Positions 25,844 through 35,018 of a DNA stretch of 64,000 nt are shown here, one piece after another. Numbering within the stretch: position 1 is the stretch's first letter; each line of letters opens with the position of its first letter. The notes below the pieces were generated by a model, which did no database searches, was not told the origin of the DNA, and saw nothing but the letters and a program-made list of their open reading frames with translations. Source of the stretch: Acinetobacter lwoffii (GTDB lineage: Bacteria; Pseudomonadota; Gammaproteobacteria; Pseudomonadales; Moraxellaceae); assembly GCF_029024105.1 (NCBI RefSeq), contig NZ_CP118963.1:310001-374000 (forward strand), written 5' to 3'. Position numbers and translations under genes: made by a program.

Positions 25844-27651
25844 TAAGGTCCCTCCACCGGTTTAAGTTGATTATCATCATATCTGTTTTGTTCAACATAC
25901 TGCTGATCAATCTGGCGTTGCTTGAATTCAGAAATATTTTCACCTTCCAGAGTGGCTTCCGAAATCGTATAAGGAACCAGATGTGCATTCGGATCGACTG
26001 TCTCACCACCGTACTTGGTTTCAGGTAAATAGCTTGGATCAAAAGGTTGCACACTAATAAACTGGCCTTCTGCATCGCGTTTTAACAAGGCAGCTTCATA
26101 AACCGGATTATTTTTAATCTGTTCCGCAGTCTGATAATTATATTGATAGATCGGTCCGGCAAACACCACATAGGCAGTCAGGCCAGCAAGCAATAGATAG
26201 ATTACACGATCATTACGTGCCGGTGCCTTACTTGGTAAAGCTTCATATTTGTGAAAATCTTCAGAATTAAGGTCATCCTCAGGTCTGGTCGAACGCCAGA
26301 ACAGCACGAAACCAACCCTGGTAAAGGCCAGAATACTGAGGAAGCTTACCAATAAAATGGTCAGGATAATAATCATCTGATAGTCTGAATTGGCAGAAGC
26401 CTGCAAAATAAAGACTTTACCGAAGAAACCACTAAACGGTGGCAGGCCTGCCATCATCAAGGCAATGATGAAATAGACAATCGAAACCAGCTTGTTCTGT
26501 TTCATCAGTGGCGCGATTTTAAAATGATCCTTAAATTCGCCGCGCTGTGAGGTAATCCAGCCTGACAGGATATAAAAGGCTGCGCCAATCAGGGTACTGT
26601 GCACCATATAATACAATGCACCGGCCCAGGCTGCAGTCGTATTCATACCGATTGCTACCAGAATTGTTCCGACTGAAGACAGCACCATAAAGCCGATAAA
26701 ACGGCGCAGACGTTCTGTGCCGATTGCACAAATCACGCCATAAACCGACGTAATCAGACCAATCACCAGCAGGCAATTCATCAGAATCTGGTGGCTGTAT
26801 TCATCATCAAAAACAGTTCCATTAATCCGTAAAATTGCATACACCCCGACTTTGGTCATAATGGTAAAGAGTGCTGCCACAGGTGTGGTGGCTACGGCAT
26901 AGGTTTTGGGTAACCAGAAGCCGAGCGGTAACATCGCTGCTTTAATTCCAAACACGACAAACAGCATTAATCCACCAGCAACCGCCAGCTTGTGCTGATC
27001 TTCAGCGAGGGTAGGCATCAAGCGGGCCACATCTGCCATATTCAGACTGCCGACACTGCCATAAATCATCCCGAGTCCAATCAGGAACAGGGCAGAAGCA
27101 AACAGGTTGATGGTGACGTAATGGATTCCCAGCTGGAAACGGGCCTTGCCTTGTCCATGTAGCAGTAGTACATAGGATGCCATCAACAATATTTCAAAAA
27201 ACACGAACAGGTTAAACAGGTCACCGGTCAGGAAGGCACCGGTCAAACCCATGAGCAGGAAATGCACCATGGCATGGAAATAACGCCCACGCATATCCCA
27301 TTCTTTACTGGCATACCAGAGCACCGGCACTGCAAGGGCATAGGTCAAAACCAGCATCATCGCAGAGAGCTGATCGAGAACCAGTACAATACCAAAAGGT
27401 GCGACCCATTCGCCCAGCGTATAAACATTGATCTGACCCTGACTACTGTCTACTAAATAGCTGACAGCAATGATCAGGCCCAAGATACTCGAGACATAGC
27501 TGATACCCCGACGCCAGGGCTGACGCCAGTCCGTCGCCAGAGAGCCTGAACCCGGGTTGCCTAAAAGAACCAGGACAAAAGCGGTAAAGGCCGGTAAAAG
27601 AATACTGAAAATAGGGGTATGTTGATTCCAGAAATTGAGAAGATCAGTCAT
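25843..27651 (-). CDS. mrpD: Monovalent cation/H+ antiporter subunit D
   Basis: 602-residue homologue of the proton-pumping NuoM/NuoN subunits of complex I; one of the two antiporter-like subunits of Mrp. The proton_antipo_M domain covers about 130-420, with ALAVPVLWYASKEWD (the key Glu region of helix 5) and FGIKAAMLPLGFWLPKTYA (Lys of helix 7/8). The C-terminal extension after about residue 500 is hydrophilic and longer than in Bacillus MrpD (about 493), ending EQNRYDDNQLKPVEGP. That extension may be cytoplasmic or periplasmic. One-base overlaps on both sides. Confidence 0.94.
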   Translation of the reverse strand: MTDLLNFWNQHTPIFSILLPAFTAFVLVLLGNPGSGSLATDWRQPWRRGISYVSSILGLIIAVSYLVDSSQGQINVYTLGEWVAPFGIVLVLDQLSAMMLVLTYALAVPVLWYASKEWDMRGRYFHAMVHFLLMGLTGAFLTGDLFNLFVFFEILLMASYVLLLHGQGKARFQLGIHYVTINLFASALFLIGLGMIYGSVGSLNMADVARLMPTLAEDQHKLAVAGGLMLFVVFGIKAAMLPLGFWLPKTYAVATTPVAALFTIMTKVGVYAILRINGTVFDDEYSHQILMNCLLVIGLITSVYGVICAIGTERLRRFIGFMVLSSVGTILVAIGMNTTAAWAGALYYMVHSTLIGAAFYILSGWITSQRGEFKDHFKIAPLMKQNKLVSIVYFIIALMMAGLPPFSGFFGKVFILQASANSDYQMIIILTILLVSFLSILAFTRVGFVLFWRSTRPEDDLNSEDFHKYEALPSKAPARNDRVIYLLLAGLTAYVVFAGPIYQYNYQTAEQIKNNPVYEAALLKRDAEGQFISVQPFDPSYLPETKYGGETVDPNAHLVPYTISEATLEGENISEFKQRQIDQQYVEQNRYDDNQLKPVEGP

Positions 27652-28016
27652 TAAGGCTCATCCTCGCGCGGGTCAAGATTTGGTATTTCTTCTTTGGAGT
27701 CAACGTGGTCTGTTCCTGATTCGTAGCGGCTACGCAATGCCAGTTGGACAATAAAGGCAGTGGTGGCAAAGCCAATCACGATGGCTGTCAGCACCAGTGC
27801 CTGAGGAAGGGGATCGGTCACTTTCGAGGCTTCAGTCAATACTGCAGGCGAATTCATCTGAATTCGGCCCATGGCAAATAAAAACAGGTTGACTGCATAA
27901 CCAATCATGGCGAGACCCAACACCACCGGGAAGGTACGGGCACGCAGGATCAGATAAATGCCTGTGGCTGTCAGCAGGCCAATCGCAGAGGCTAATAAAA
28001 ATTCTAAACTGATCAT
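27651..28016 (-). CDS. mrpC: Monovalent cation/H+ antiporter subunit C
   Basis: NuoK-like subunit, 121 residues with three helices: LEFLLASAIGLLTATGIYLIL, FPVVLGLAMIGYAVNLFLFAMG and DPLPQALVLTAIVIGFATTAF. The last carries the conserved DPLPQALVLTAIVI of MnhC/PhaC. A 30-residue acidic tail follows. Four bases after mrpA and one-base overlap with mrpD. Confidence 0.94.
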   Translation of the reverse strand: MISLEFLLASAIGLLTATGIYLILRARTFPVVLGLAMIGYAVNLFLFAMGRIQMNSPAVLTEASKVTDPLPQALVLTAIVIGFATTAFIVQLALRSRYESGTDHVDSKEEIPNLDPREDEP

Positions 28017-28020
28017 TCTA

Positions 28021-30864
28021 TTATCCTCTTGGTACGGGGCCAGTCATGCTTGAGTGACGTGAATCGCCCAAGACCGAAATCATCAGCATGGTCGCACCGA
28101 CAACAGTGACATAGACGCCGACATCAAACAGTGCAGCCGAAGCCAGATGCATTTCTCCAATGATGGGCGGAGAGACATAAATATGTGCACTGGTCAGGAA
28201 TGGACGTGACCAGAACCAGGCCGCGATTCCGGTCAACCCTGCAATCGTTAAGCCGATCCCGATCCAGATTTCATACAGGCGACCGGATTTGGCGCCAAGC
28301 AACTGTTCGGTTTTGTCCTGTCCCACTGCAATATATTGAATAATAAGTGCCAGTGAAGTCACTAGTCCGGCAATAAAACCACCGCCCGGCAGGTTATGGC
28401 CACGCAAAAAGATATACAGGCTGACCACCAGCGCGACCGGCAAAATCCAGGATGCGGTAATACGCAACATCAGCGGGGATGGGTTAAAACGATAGGTCAG
28501 GCCCTGAGTCATGGTGGTACCATGCGCACGCATGCCATCCATCAGGCTCAGAACACCAATCGCCGCAATGCCGAGTACAGTAATTTCGCCGAAGGTATCG
28601 AAACCACGGAAATCGACCAGAATCACATTCACCACATTGGTGCCGCCGCCCAGAGGAATGGACTGTTGCAGGAAGAACCATGAAATGGAATTGTGATCAC
28701 GGGTCATGATCAGCCAGGCAATTGCCGCAATCCCGAGACCGCCGCCCAAGGCAATAATGGCATCACGCCAGCGACGGGTCGGACTCGATTCATACGGTGT
28801 TAACTGAGGCAGTAAAGATAAACTCATCAGGAGCAGAACCGTGGTGACCACATCGACCGTAATCTGGGTCAATGCCAGATCGGGCGCTGAGAAGCCGATA
28901 AAGACCATGGTGACGACCAGGCCGACTGCACCGCTAATGAGTACCGCTTTAATCCGCTCATGATGGAACCACAACAGCATCCAGCAGGAAGAGAACAGCA
29001 GTAACCACAGGATAATCGCCAGGGCAGGAGCATGGGTCAGCTCGCGCGTACCTGTACCCACCGCATTGCTGAGTAATGGGAGCCCCACCAGCCCGACGGT
29101 AAAAATTACAATCCACAATAAATAGCTTTGTAATTTGCCATTTTCAGTGGAACGGCGGAAACGACGTGAATTCAGCAGCAAATTTTTCAAAAATAGATCG
29201 AACAGCACCCGGCCCTGTAAGCGACCCAGTTTTGGATCCAAGTCGATTTCACGTAAGACGCCACCTTTGGCGAGAGAAAAGTAAAAGATTGTTCCGCCGA
29301 GCAGAGAAATCACACTCATCAGAAGGGGCAGGTTGAAACCATGCCAAAGCGCCAGATGAGTGCCTTCAAAGGCAAAATTCTGGGTGGTGGCTTGAGTAGT
29401 GCTGTTGACAATTTTTTCCACCAGAAGAGCCGGTAATAGACCGACTAAAATACATAAAATTGCTAACAAAGTGGCCGGTGCGCGCATACCAAAGGCAGGT
29501 TCATGTGCATCTTTATTCGGGACCTGCTTGCCTAGCGGACCATCGAAAAAGACTCCATGCACCAGTCGAATGGAATAAGCCACCGCAAAAATCCCGGCCA
29601 GTGTCGCGACAATAGCAGAGCCGACCATAAGTGGACCACTTAAACTGGCGACCAGTTCGGTAAAGAACATTTCCTTAGACAGGAAACCATTGGTCAACGG
29701 TACACCCGCCATGGATGCTGCCGTGATCATGGTCAGCGTGGCGGTAAATGGCAGTAATTGCCATAGGCCAGACAGTTTACGTAAGTCACGAGTCCCGGAT
29801 TCATGATCGATGATGCCGGCAATCATAAACAGTGCCGCTTTAAAGGTGGCATGGTTAATAATATGGAAAATCGCTGCTGCAACAGCCAATGGTGAACCAA
29901 TCCCGAGCAGACACATGATCAGACCTAAATGGCTGATGGTGGAATAGGCGAGCAAGCCTTTCAGGTCTTCCTTAAAAATGGCAAAGAAGGCGGCCATGCA
30001 CAGGGTAAACAGACCAACAAAGGTCACAATATTATGAAACAGTGCAGCACCGGCAAAGATCGGGAGCAAACGTGCGACCAGGAATAAACCGGCTTTGACC
30101 ATGGTGGCCGAGTGCAAATAGGCAGAGACCGGTGTCGGTGCAGCCATGGCATTGGGCAACCAGAAGTGAAACGGGAACTGCGCACTTTTGGTAAAGGCGC
30201 CGAGTAAAATCAGCAACAAGGTTGGAACAAATAAATGATGCGACTGAATCTGTTCAGTCATCATCAGGATTTGGTCAAGCTGATAAGTGCCGGTGATTTG
30301 ACCGAGCAGGACAAAACCGCCCAGCATCGCCAGACCACCCATTCCGGTAATGGTCAGAGCCATACGCGAACCACGTTGCGCCGCTTCGTAATTGCTCCAG
30401 TAACCTACCAGCAAGAAGGATGAAATACTGGTCAGTTCCCAGAAAACCAATAAGATAATCAGGTTATTCGACAATGAAATTCCGAGCATCGCCGCCATAA
30501 ACAGCATCAGCAGGAGATACAGTTTGCTCAGTGAATTTTTTGGATTGAGATAATAATAGGCATAAATATAAATCAGGGTGCCAATTCCGCTGATCAGCAA
30601 GGCAAACAGCAATCCCAGAGAATCCAGGCGAAAACTGAAATCAATGCCGAGCTGGGGCAGCCAGGACCAGGTCTGGGTCATCACTGCACCATCAAAGATG
30701 GCAGGCGCCTGACTCAATAATAATAAGAAACTGCTGAGGCTGACACCAATTGCCCCTAAAGCCGTTACCCCGCGCGAAAATTGCTTCAGCCACGAGACAA
30801 GGGTTGTGCCTAATACTAACGGTAACAATATAATAATCGGCAGCACACTCGTATCCATTGTCAT
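28021..30864 (-). CDS. mrpA: Monovalent cation/H+ antiporter, fused subunits A and B
   Basis: 947-residue large subunit. The N-terminal NuoL-like antiporter module (about 1-500) has VGYWSNYEAAQRGSRMALTITG and FPFHFWLPNAMAAPTPVSAYLHSATMVKAG, with the conserved HSATMVKAG Lys. A MrpA C-terminal region with a NuoJ-like segment follows (about 580-770). The last 180 residues form the MnhB domain (GHNLPGGGFIAGLVTSLALIIQYI). The A-B fusion is the PhaAB form known from rhizobia and pseudomonads; no separate mrpB exists. First gene of mrpAB-C-D-E-F-G, which exchanges Na+ and/or K+ for H+ in pH and salt homeostasis. The start is the ATG at 30864 or the ATG two codons later; no clear ribosome binding site is exposed. 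Confidence 0.94.
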   Translation of the reverse strand: MTMDTSVLPIIILLPLVLGTTLVSWLKQFSRGVTALGAIGVSLSSFLLLLSQAPAIFDGAVMTQTWSWLPQLGIDFSFRLDSLGLLFALLISGIGTLIYIYAYYYLNPKNSLSKLYLLLMLFMAAMLGISLSNNLIILLVFWELTSISSFLLVGYWSNYEAAQRGSRMALTITGMGGLAMLGGFVLLGQITGTYQLDQILMMTEQIQSHHLFVPTLLLILLGAFTKSAQFPFHFWLPNAMAAPTPVSAYLHSATMVKAGLFLVARLLPIFAGAALFHNIVTFVGLFTLCMAAFFAIFKEDLKGLLAYSTISHLGLIMCLLGIGSPLAVAAAIFHIINHATFKAALFMIAGIIDHESGTRDLRKLSGLWQLLPFTATLTMITAASMAGVPLTNGFLSKEMFFTELVASLSGPLMVGSAIVATLAGIFAVAYSIRLVHGVFFDGPLGKQVPNKDAHEPAFGMRAPATLLAILCILVGLLPALLVEKIVNSTTQATTQNFAFEGTHLALWHGFNLPLLMSVISLLGGTIFYFSLAKGGVLREIDLDPKLGRLQGRVLFDLFLKNLLLNSRRFRRSTENGKLQSYLLWIVIFTVGLVGLPLLSNAVGTGTRELTHAPALAIILWLLLFSSCWMLLWFHHERIKAVLISGAVGLVVTMVFIGFSAPDLALTQITVDVVTTVLLLMSLSLLPQLTPYESSPTRRWRDAIIALGGGLGIAAIAWLIMTRDHNSISWFFLQQSIPLGGGTNVVNVILVDFRGFDTFGEITVLGIAAIGVLSLMDGMRAHGTTMTQGLTYRFNPSPLMLRITASWILPVALVVSLYIFLRGHNLPGGGFIAGLVTSLALIIQYIAVGQDKTEQLLGAKSGRLYEIWIGIGLTIAGLTGIAAWFWSRPFLTSAHIYVSPPIIGEMHLASAALFDVGVYVTVVGATMLMISVLGDSRHSSMTGPVPRG

Positions 30865-30867
30865 GAT

Positions 30868-30954
30868 TTAGGTTTTGACCAACCTAAGGTGAATCTTTAT
30901 CTTTCAAGGACTACAGGACCACAAGGAGCGACCCAAACTTCTCAACCTTGAAAG
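30868..30954 (-). promoter_or_regulatory. Foldable leader of the mrp operon
   Basis: On the minus strand an outer pair CTTTCAAGG (30946-30954) / CCTTGAAAG (30901-30909) encloses a 36-base GC-richer loop. It is followed by a second hairpin TTAGGTT/AACCTAA (30868-30887) that ends three bases before the start codon. No Shine-Dalgarno is visible outside it. Both inverted repeats are perfect (9 and 7 bp). The remaining stretch 30955-31293 is AT-rich and shows no gene. Confidence 0.45.
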
Positions 30955-31266
30955 CCAAAAGAATATTCAAAAAGAATATAAAACAGTTGTATTGCGCAAC
31001 TTATAAACGATAGCAAATTCCGATTTTACAATGAAATTCGCAAATAAAACCGATCATATTACAGGATAACAACAACATCAACGTTTTTATATAGAACTTA
31101 TAAATTATACGCCGGCTCGGTTTTAACAGGCGCTGCATGCTTAAACAGATCATCTAGAAGTGACCGAAAATTAAGATTAAATTGCAGGCATTGATTGTAA
31201 ATTTGACTCAAAACAGTTCAATCCTAGCAAAACAGAATGCTGGAAAGGCTTCCTTGTTTACTCAAA

Positions 31267-31305
31267 CAGTCGCTCTTATTTTTTTGAATCTGTTTAGAGC
31301 GACTG
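31267..31305 (-). terminator. Stem-loop at the 3' end of the ATPase gene
   Basis: Perfect 10-bp inverted repeat CAGTCGCTCT (31267-31276) / AGAGCGACTG (31296-31305) with a 19-base A/T-rich loop. The stop codon of the ATPase lies at its inner edge. Only TTT follows on the minus strand, so it may protect the 3' end or be a weak terminator. Confidence 0.4.
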
Positions 31306-32676
31306 AGGTAGCGTCGGATGATGCTCCTGAGCAAGTAAAGCGAGCAATTCTTGTTGCTGTTCCGGATTGAGCTGTTCCCGGATCATTTGCAATACTGCAA
31401 GCAGTGTGACGGGTTCGGTGACCGTTTCCAATAAAGTATCTTCGGAAGATAGGTCTTTATTTCGCTGCAATTCCAGCTCTGCGTAGATCTGATCAAACTG
31501 GGTTTTCATACTTTCAAGATGAATGGGGTGCAGCTGTTTATTTTCCAGTTTCAGACATTGAAAGCCTTGCGCCTGTTCTAGTAATTCAGGCCGGTTGCCG
31601 GTTGCAATAATCTGCAAGTTAGGAAAAGCCTGATGCAGGCGTGACAGGATTACTGCTGCCATCTCCTGATCCAGTTGATGATCAATCGCATCAATCAGTA
31701 AAACACCTGTACCTTCCTGACATGGAAATAAACTATTGGGATTCAATAGACAAAGACGCCGCACAATATCACCCACCAGCGCAATCCAGTTGCGGATACT
31801 GTTGGGCAGTTGCTGGAAGCTAAAGGTCTGTTGCTGATAGGTTACCATCAGTTGCAGCTTGGGCTGGTATTTTAAATAAATCTGGCTGACTTCTGGCAGG
31901 ATCAGTGACAACGCCTGTTTTAAAGCGGCGAGATTTGGTGCATGCAGATGTGCCTGGGCTTTCTCGATCTGCCGGGCCAGTTCATCTCCGCGAATATCCT
32001 CTGGCTGCTGTAAGGCACGCGCCAAAATCTGATCCATAAGCTTAGCACTTTGCGCATTTTCAATATCACTGATTTCACGAAACCATTCAAAAAAACGGGC
32101 AAAGGTGGTGAAAGGAATCGCAGTGATTTCATAAGCATGTGCGGACTGGAGAATGGCCGGGTTATTTTTGTTGAGCAGATTGACTTCATTGGTAAAACGT
32201 TCAGCAGGATAATAGGCAATCAGGGGCAAGCCGAGCAGGGGATCGTGCAAGCGGGCTTTCTGATACAAGCTGAGCACACTTTCAAGCTGTGAGGTTTCTG
32301 CTTTGCTAAAACCCAGCCCCTGACTGTTTAAAGTCTTGTAGATTTGCCATGAACAGCTTTGTAGGTTCGCAGGCTCAGACTGACTGGATTCTGGCAAGCT
32401 GCCCATCTCTTCAGGAAAACCAATCTGGATATCGATTTTGGATTGCAGCCGGTTTTGCATGATGTCCTGATCTTGCATCACCAGACCCGCAGCACGGCTA
32501 TCACGATAACGGGCTGCAAACCAGGTCAATGCCTGATAGCTAAAACGTAAAAGCGTAGTTTTGCCAGTTCCCTGATTGCCCAGAATCAAGGTAACCGGGC
32601 ATTGCGGATAATTAAACTGAAGCTGAATGTCGAAAAAATGCAGGGTATGTTTCAGTTGAAGCGCTTGGATGTGCAT
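31294..32676 (-). CDS. ABC/AAA-type ATP-binding protein with degenerate catalytic motifs
   Basis: 460-residue cytosolic protein resembling the AAA_23/COG3950-type 'predicted ATP-binding protein' group. Matching landmarks are Walker A ILGNQGTGKTTLLRF (residues 31-45), IAYYPAERF (153-161), TTFARFFEWFREISDIENAQ (190-209) and WIALVGDIVRRLCLLNP (297-313). Three catalytic elements usual in this group are changed. The signature LSxGE(K/R) reads LPNSIR (290-295). Walker B LLIDEID reads LLIDAID, with Ala330 in place of the catalytic Glu. The switch STHSP reads ATGNRP (358-363). The C-terminal 80 residues are helical and Gln/Leu-rich. It may bind but not hydrolyse ATP; function unknown. It lies 41 bp after the helicase gene in the same direction. 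Confidence 0.8.
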   Translation of the reverse strand: MHIQALQLKHTLHFFDIQLQFNYPQCPVTLILGNQGTGKTTLLRFSYQALTWFAARYRDSRAAGLVMQDQDIMQNRLQSKIDIQIGFPEEMGSLPESSQSEPANLQSCSWQIYKTLNSQGLGFSKAETSQLESVLSLYQKARLHDPLLGLPLIAYYPAERFTNEVNLLNKNNPAILQSAHAYEITAIPFTTFARFFEWFREISDIENAQSAKLMDQILARALQQPEDIRGDELARQIEKAQAHLHAPNLAALKQALSLILPEVSQIYLKYQPKLQLMVTYQQQTFSFQQLPNSIRNWIALVGDIVRRLCLLNPNSLFPCQEGTGVLLIDAIDHQLDQEMAAVILSRLHQAFPNLQIIATGNRPELLEQAQGFQCLKLENKQLHPIHLESMKTQFDQIYAELELQRNKDLSSEDTLLETVTEPVTLLAVLQMIREQLNPEQQQELLALLAQEHHPTLPQSL

Positions 32677-32717
32677 AGATCACCTGTCCTATGATGTTTA
32701 CATCCATGCCATGCACC

Positions 32718-34232
32718 TTAACCGACTGCCTGCCGAAGCGACTGCGGCATTTTGATCTTCAGTTGCTGAATCAGGTCATAAATGTGATGAATATTTAAAC
32801 TCACTTTAGCACGTGTACAGGCCACGTAAAGTAATCTTAATTCTTCATCACTAATTTTATGGTCTTTTTCATTCAGCTTAAACTGATAGTCATCTTCAAT
32901 ATGAACCCGATCCCATTCCAGACCTTTGGCCTTGTGTGCCGTGGAAATAATATAGTCGGCCTGGGCAATTGGTGTGATTTTAGCCAGAGCTTTTTTCAGC
33001 GGATCGGTGCCATGTTCGTCCACCAGTTTGACCAGTGGCTTGATGTCACTGCCTTCATTAGTTTCACAGTATTCATGGACATCATGCCAGGAGTTAAACC
33101 AGGCCAGTTCCGGCACATCAACCACACGTTTGCCCTGTTTCAGCATGGCAGCCGCATCGACAAAACGATTCAGTTTGACGTGATCGGCTTGCAGGCTGAC
33201 TTTATCGCCACGAACTAAACCTGCTAATAACAGTTCCATGGCGCGGGCATTGGTCCGGCATAAAATTGCATCCCGCATTTTGGTATGCGGTTTATTCACG
33301 ACTTTAGAATCTAATAGCGGATTGCCGAGTAAAGGCACAGTTTCATTTAAGGCACCTAAAATGGCATTGGCATTCAGGGCAATTTCAGGACCAAAACGAA
33401 ATGAGGTGGTCAGGCGCGATTCAGGTAAGGGCAGTTGCTGCATGGCATTGACTGCGCCACGCCAGGCATAAATCTGCTGATGCGCGTCTCCGACATAAAT
33501 CACCTGGGTGCTGCGCTGTTTCAGTAGAATTCCCAGCATTAAGGGATCGGCATCCTGAGCTTCATCGAATAGTACATAATCGGCCGGGATATTTGGCTCG
33601 GACAGCGCCCAGAGCTTCAGATAAATGTCATGACCGATGCCGGCCTGATGATTTGGATCAATCGACTCTAGCCAGCGTCGTTCGACTGCCGGATAAAGTT
33701 TCTTCTGTAAAGTCTCGATATCATCCGGATGCAACCAGCTCGGCGCCTGAATATGCCGTGGGGCAGGGTATTGCGAACTGGTCGAGCAGAAATAGCCGAC
33801 CGCATTGGCAACCAAACTTGCCAGACGCGAAGGCATCAAGACATATTTTTCATAACGCCCACCCATCATACGGCGCATGGTCATCGGTTCAAGCCGGTAT
33901 TCTTTGGCAATAAAACTTGGACTCAAGCGTGGCAAGCGCAGTTTGTCGGTGACTCCACGTGGAACACTGCGAAACGCCAGCGAGTGAAAAGTACGGCAAT
34001 CGACACCCCGGTGAAACTTGGCCTGTGCTTCACTGGCAATGGCCTTGTTAAAAGCCAGATACATGCCACGTCTTTGTGGCATGGCATCACTGATCATTTG
34101 CAGGGTAGTGGTTTTACCTGTGCCCGCATAGGCAATCACCTTAAAGGATTTACCCAGACGTGCGTTATCAATGGCAGTCGCCTGCTCATAGGTCGCGGTC
34201 GGTTTTTTTAAATCAGACACAGATGAATTCAA
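32718..34232 (-). CDS. UvrD/FBH1-like superfamily 1 helicase
   Basis: 504-residue SF1A helicase, shorter than UvrD/Rep (about 670-720), and so of the compact bacterial FBH1-like kind. Motifs: Q-motif region TYEQATAID, motif I VIAYAGTGKTTTL (32-44), Ia MYLAFNKAIASEA, II YVLFDEAQDADP (219-230), III YVGDAHQQIYAWRG (246-259), IV TTSFRFG, V ISTAHKAKGLEWDRV and VI LLYVACTRAK. All are intact, so it should be an active 3'-5' translocase. The start is uncertain: a TTG at 34232, three bases after the hisIE stop, or a GTG four codons inside; neither has a clear ribosome binding site. Close packing suggests hisIE-helicase-ATPase are co-transcribed. Confidence 0.88.
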   Translation of the reverse strand: MNSSVSDLKKPTATYEQATAIDNARLGKSFKVIAYAGTGKTTTLQMISDAMPQRRGMYLAFNKAIASEAQAKFHRGVDCRTFHSLAFRSVPRGVTDKLRLPRLSPSFIAKEYRLEPMTMRRMMGGRYEKYVLMPSRLASLVANAVGYFCSTSSQYPAPRHIQAPSWLHPDDIETLQKKLYPAVERRWLESIDPNHQAGIGHDIYLKLWALSEPNIPADYVLFDEAQDADPLMLGILLKQRSTQVIYVGDAHQQIYAWRGAVNAMQQLPLPESRLTTSFRFGPEIALNANAILGALNETVPLLGNPLLDSKVVNKPHTKMRDAILCRTNARAMELLLAGLVRGDKVSLQADHVKLNRFVDAAAMLKQGKRVVDVPELAWFNSWHDVHEYCETNEGSDIKPLVKLVDEHGTDPLKKALAKITPIAQADYIISTAHKAKGLEWDRVHIEDDYQFKLNEKDHKISDEELRLLYVACTRAKVSLNIHHIYDLIQQLKIKMPQSLRQAVG

Positions 34233-34235
34233 GGC

Positions 34236-35018
34236 TTAATGCTGACGGTTGGCTTTTTCAACCAGGCCGGATAAGCCTTGGCGACGTGCCAGTTCATTTA
34301 ATACCAATTGCACATCCAGGTCGAAATAGCCGAGCATGACGATAGTATGGAACCACAGATCTGCCACTTCATAGATCAGATCATTTTTATGGTCTGCGGA
34401 AGCATTCTGATCAAAATCTTTGGCTGCCAGCACGGTCTCAAAGCTTTCTTCACCGACTTTTTCCAGAATCTTGTTCAGGCCTTTATGGTACAACTTGGCC
34501 ACATAAGATGAATCTGGATCGGCCTGTTTGCGTTCTGCCATCATCTGACCCAGATAAGACAGGACTTCGACCTGTTCAGATTGGGCGGTTGACGCTTCCA
34601 TCGCCAGCGTATGCGGATTCGTGGATTTTTCGCCATAAATCGCAGAGGGATCTTTCAACTGTGCATCGACAATTTCCCAGCCATTTGGCGTGAGCTTGCG
34701 ATAGAAGCATGATTCACGGCCAGTATGGCAGGCAATGCCACCATGCTGTTCAATTTGCAGCACAATCACGTCGGCATCACAGTCCAGACGGATTTCATGT
34801 ACGGTTTGAAAATGTCCTGATTCTTCGCCCTTATGCCATAACTTGCTGCGTGAACGGGAGAAATACACCGCCTGATTTTTTTCGGCAGTTAAAGCCAAGG
34901 CTTCACGGTTCATCCAGGCCACCATCAATACACGTCCAGTTTGATGATGCTGGGCAATGGCAGGGACTAATCCTTGTTCGTTAAATTTTACTTCATCGAG
35001 CCATTGCGCGTTGTTCAT
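34236..35018 (-). CDS. hisIE: Bifunctional phosphoribosyl-AMP cyclohydrolase / phosphoribosyl-ATP pyrophosphatase
   Basis: Second and third steps of histidine biosynthesis. About 260 residues. The N-terminal HisI domain has VLMVAWMNREAL, YFSRSRSKLWHKGEESGHFQ, the metal ligands in LDCDADVIVLQIEQHG, and GIACHTGRESCFYRKL. The C-terminal HisE domain has KGLNKILEKVGEESFETVLAAKD and NDLIYEVADLWFHTIVML. I start at the ATG at 35018 (MNNAQWLDEVKFNEQG). The reading frame stays open upstream, but the extra residues lack family similarity. No other his genes are in the window; the downstream helicase begins after three bases. Confidence 0.95.
   Translation of the reverse strand: MNNAQWLDEVKFNEQGLVPAIAQHHQTGRVLMVAWMNREALALTAEKNQAVYFSRSRSKLWHKGEESGHFQTVHEIRLDCDADVIVLQIEQHGGIACHTGRESCFYRKLTPNGWEIVDAQLKDPSAIYGEKSTNPHTLAMEASTAQSEQVEVLSYLGQMMAERKQADPDSSYVAKLYHKGLNKILEKVGEESFETVLAAKDFDQNASADHKNDLIYEVADLWFHTIVMLGYFDLDVQLVLNELARRQGLSGLVEKANRQH

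Noticed and set aside
31182..31370. Small plus-strand frame before the ATPase gene's 3' end
   Set aside because: It overlaps the ATPase antisense and has no ribosome binding site or conserved sequence.
31294..34232. Gabija-like anti-phage pair (ATPase/nuclease plus UvrD helicase)
   Set aside because: The ATPase shows no TOPRIM/OLD nuclease domain and its catalytic motifs are degenerate. The pair is coupled to hisIE in a housekeeping setting with no mobile genes nearby.
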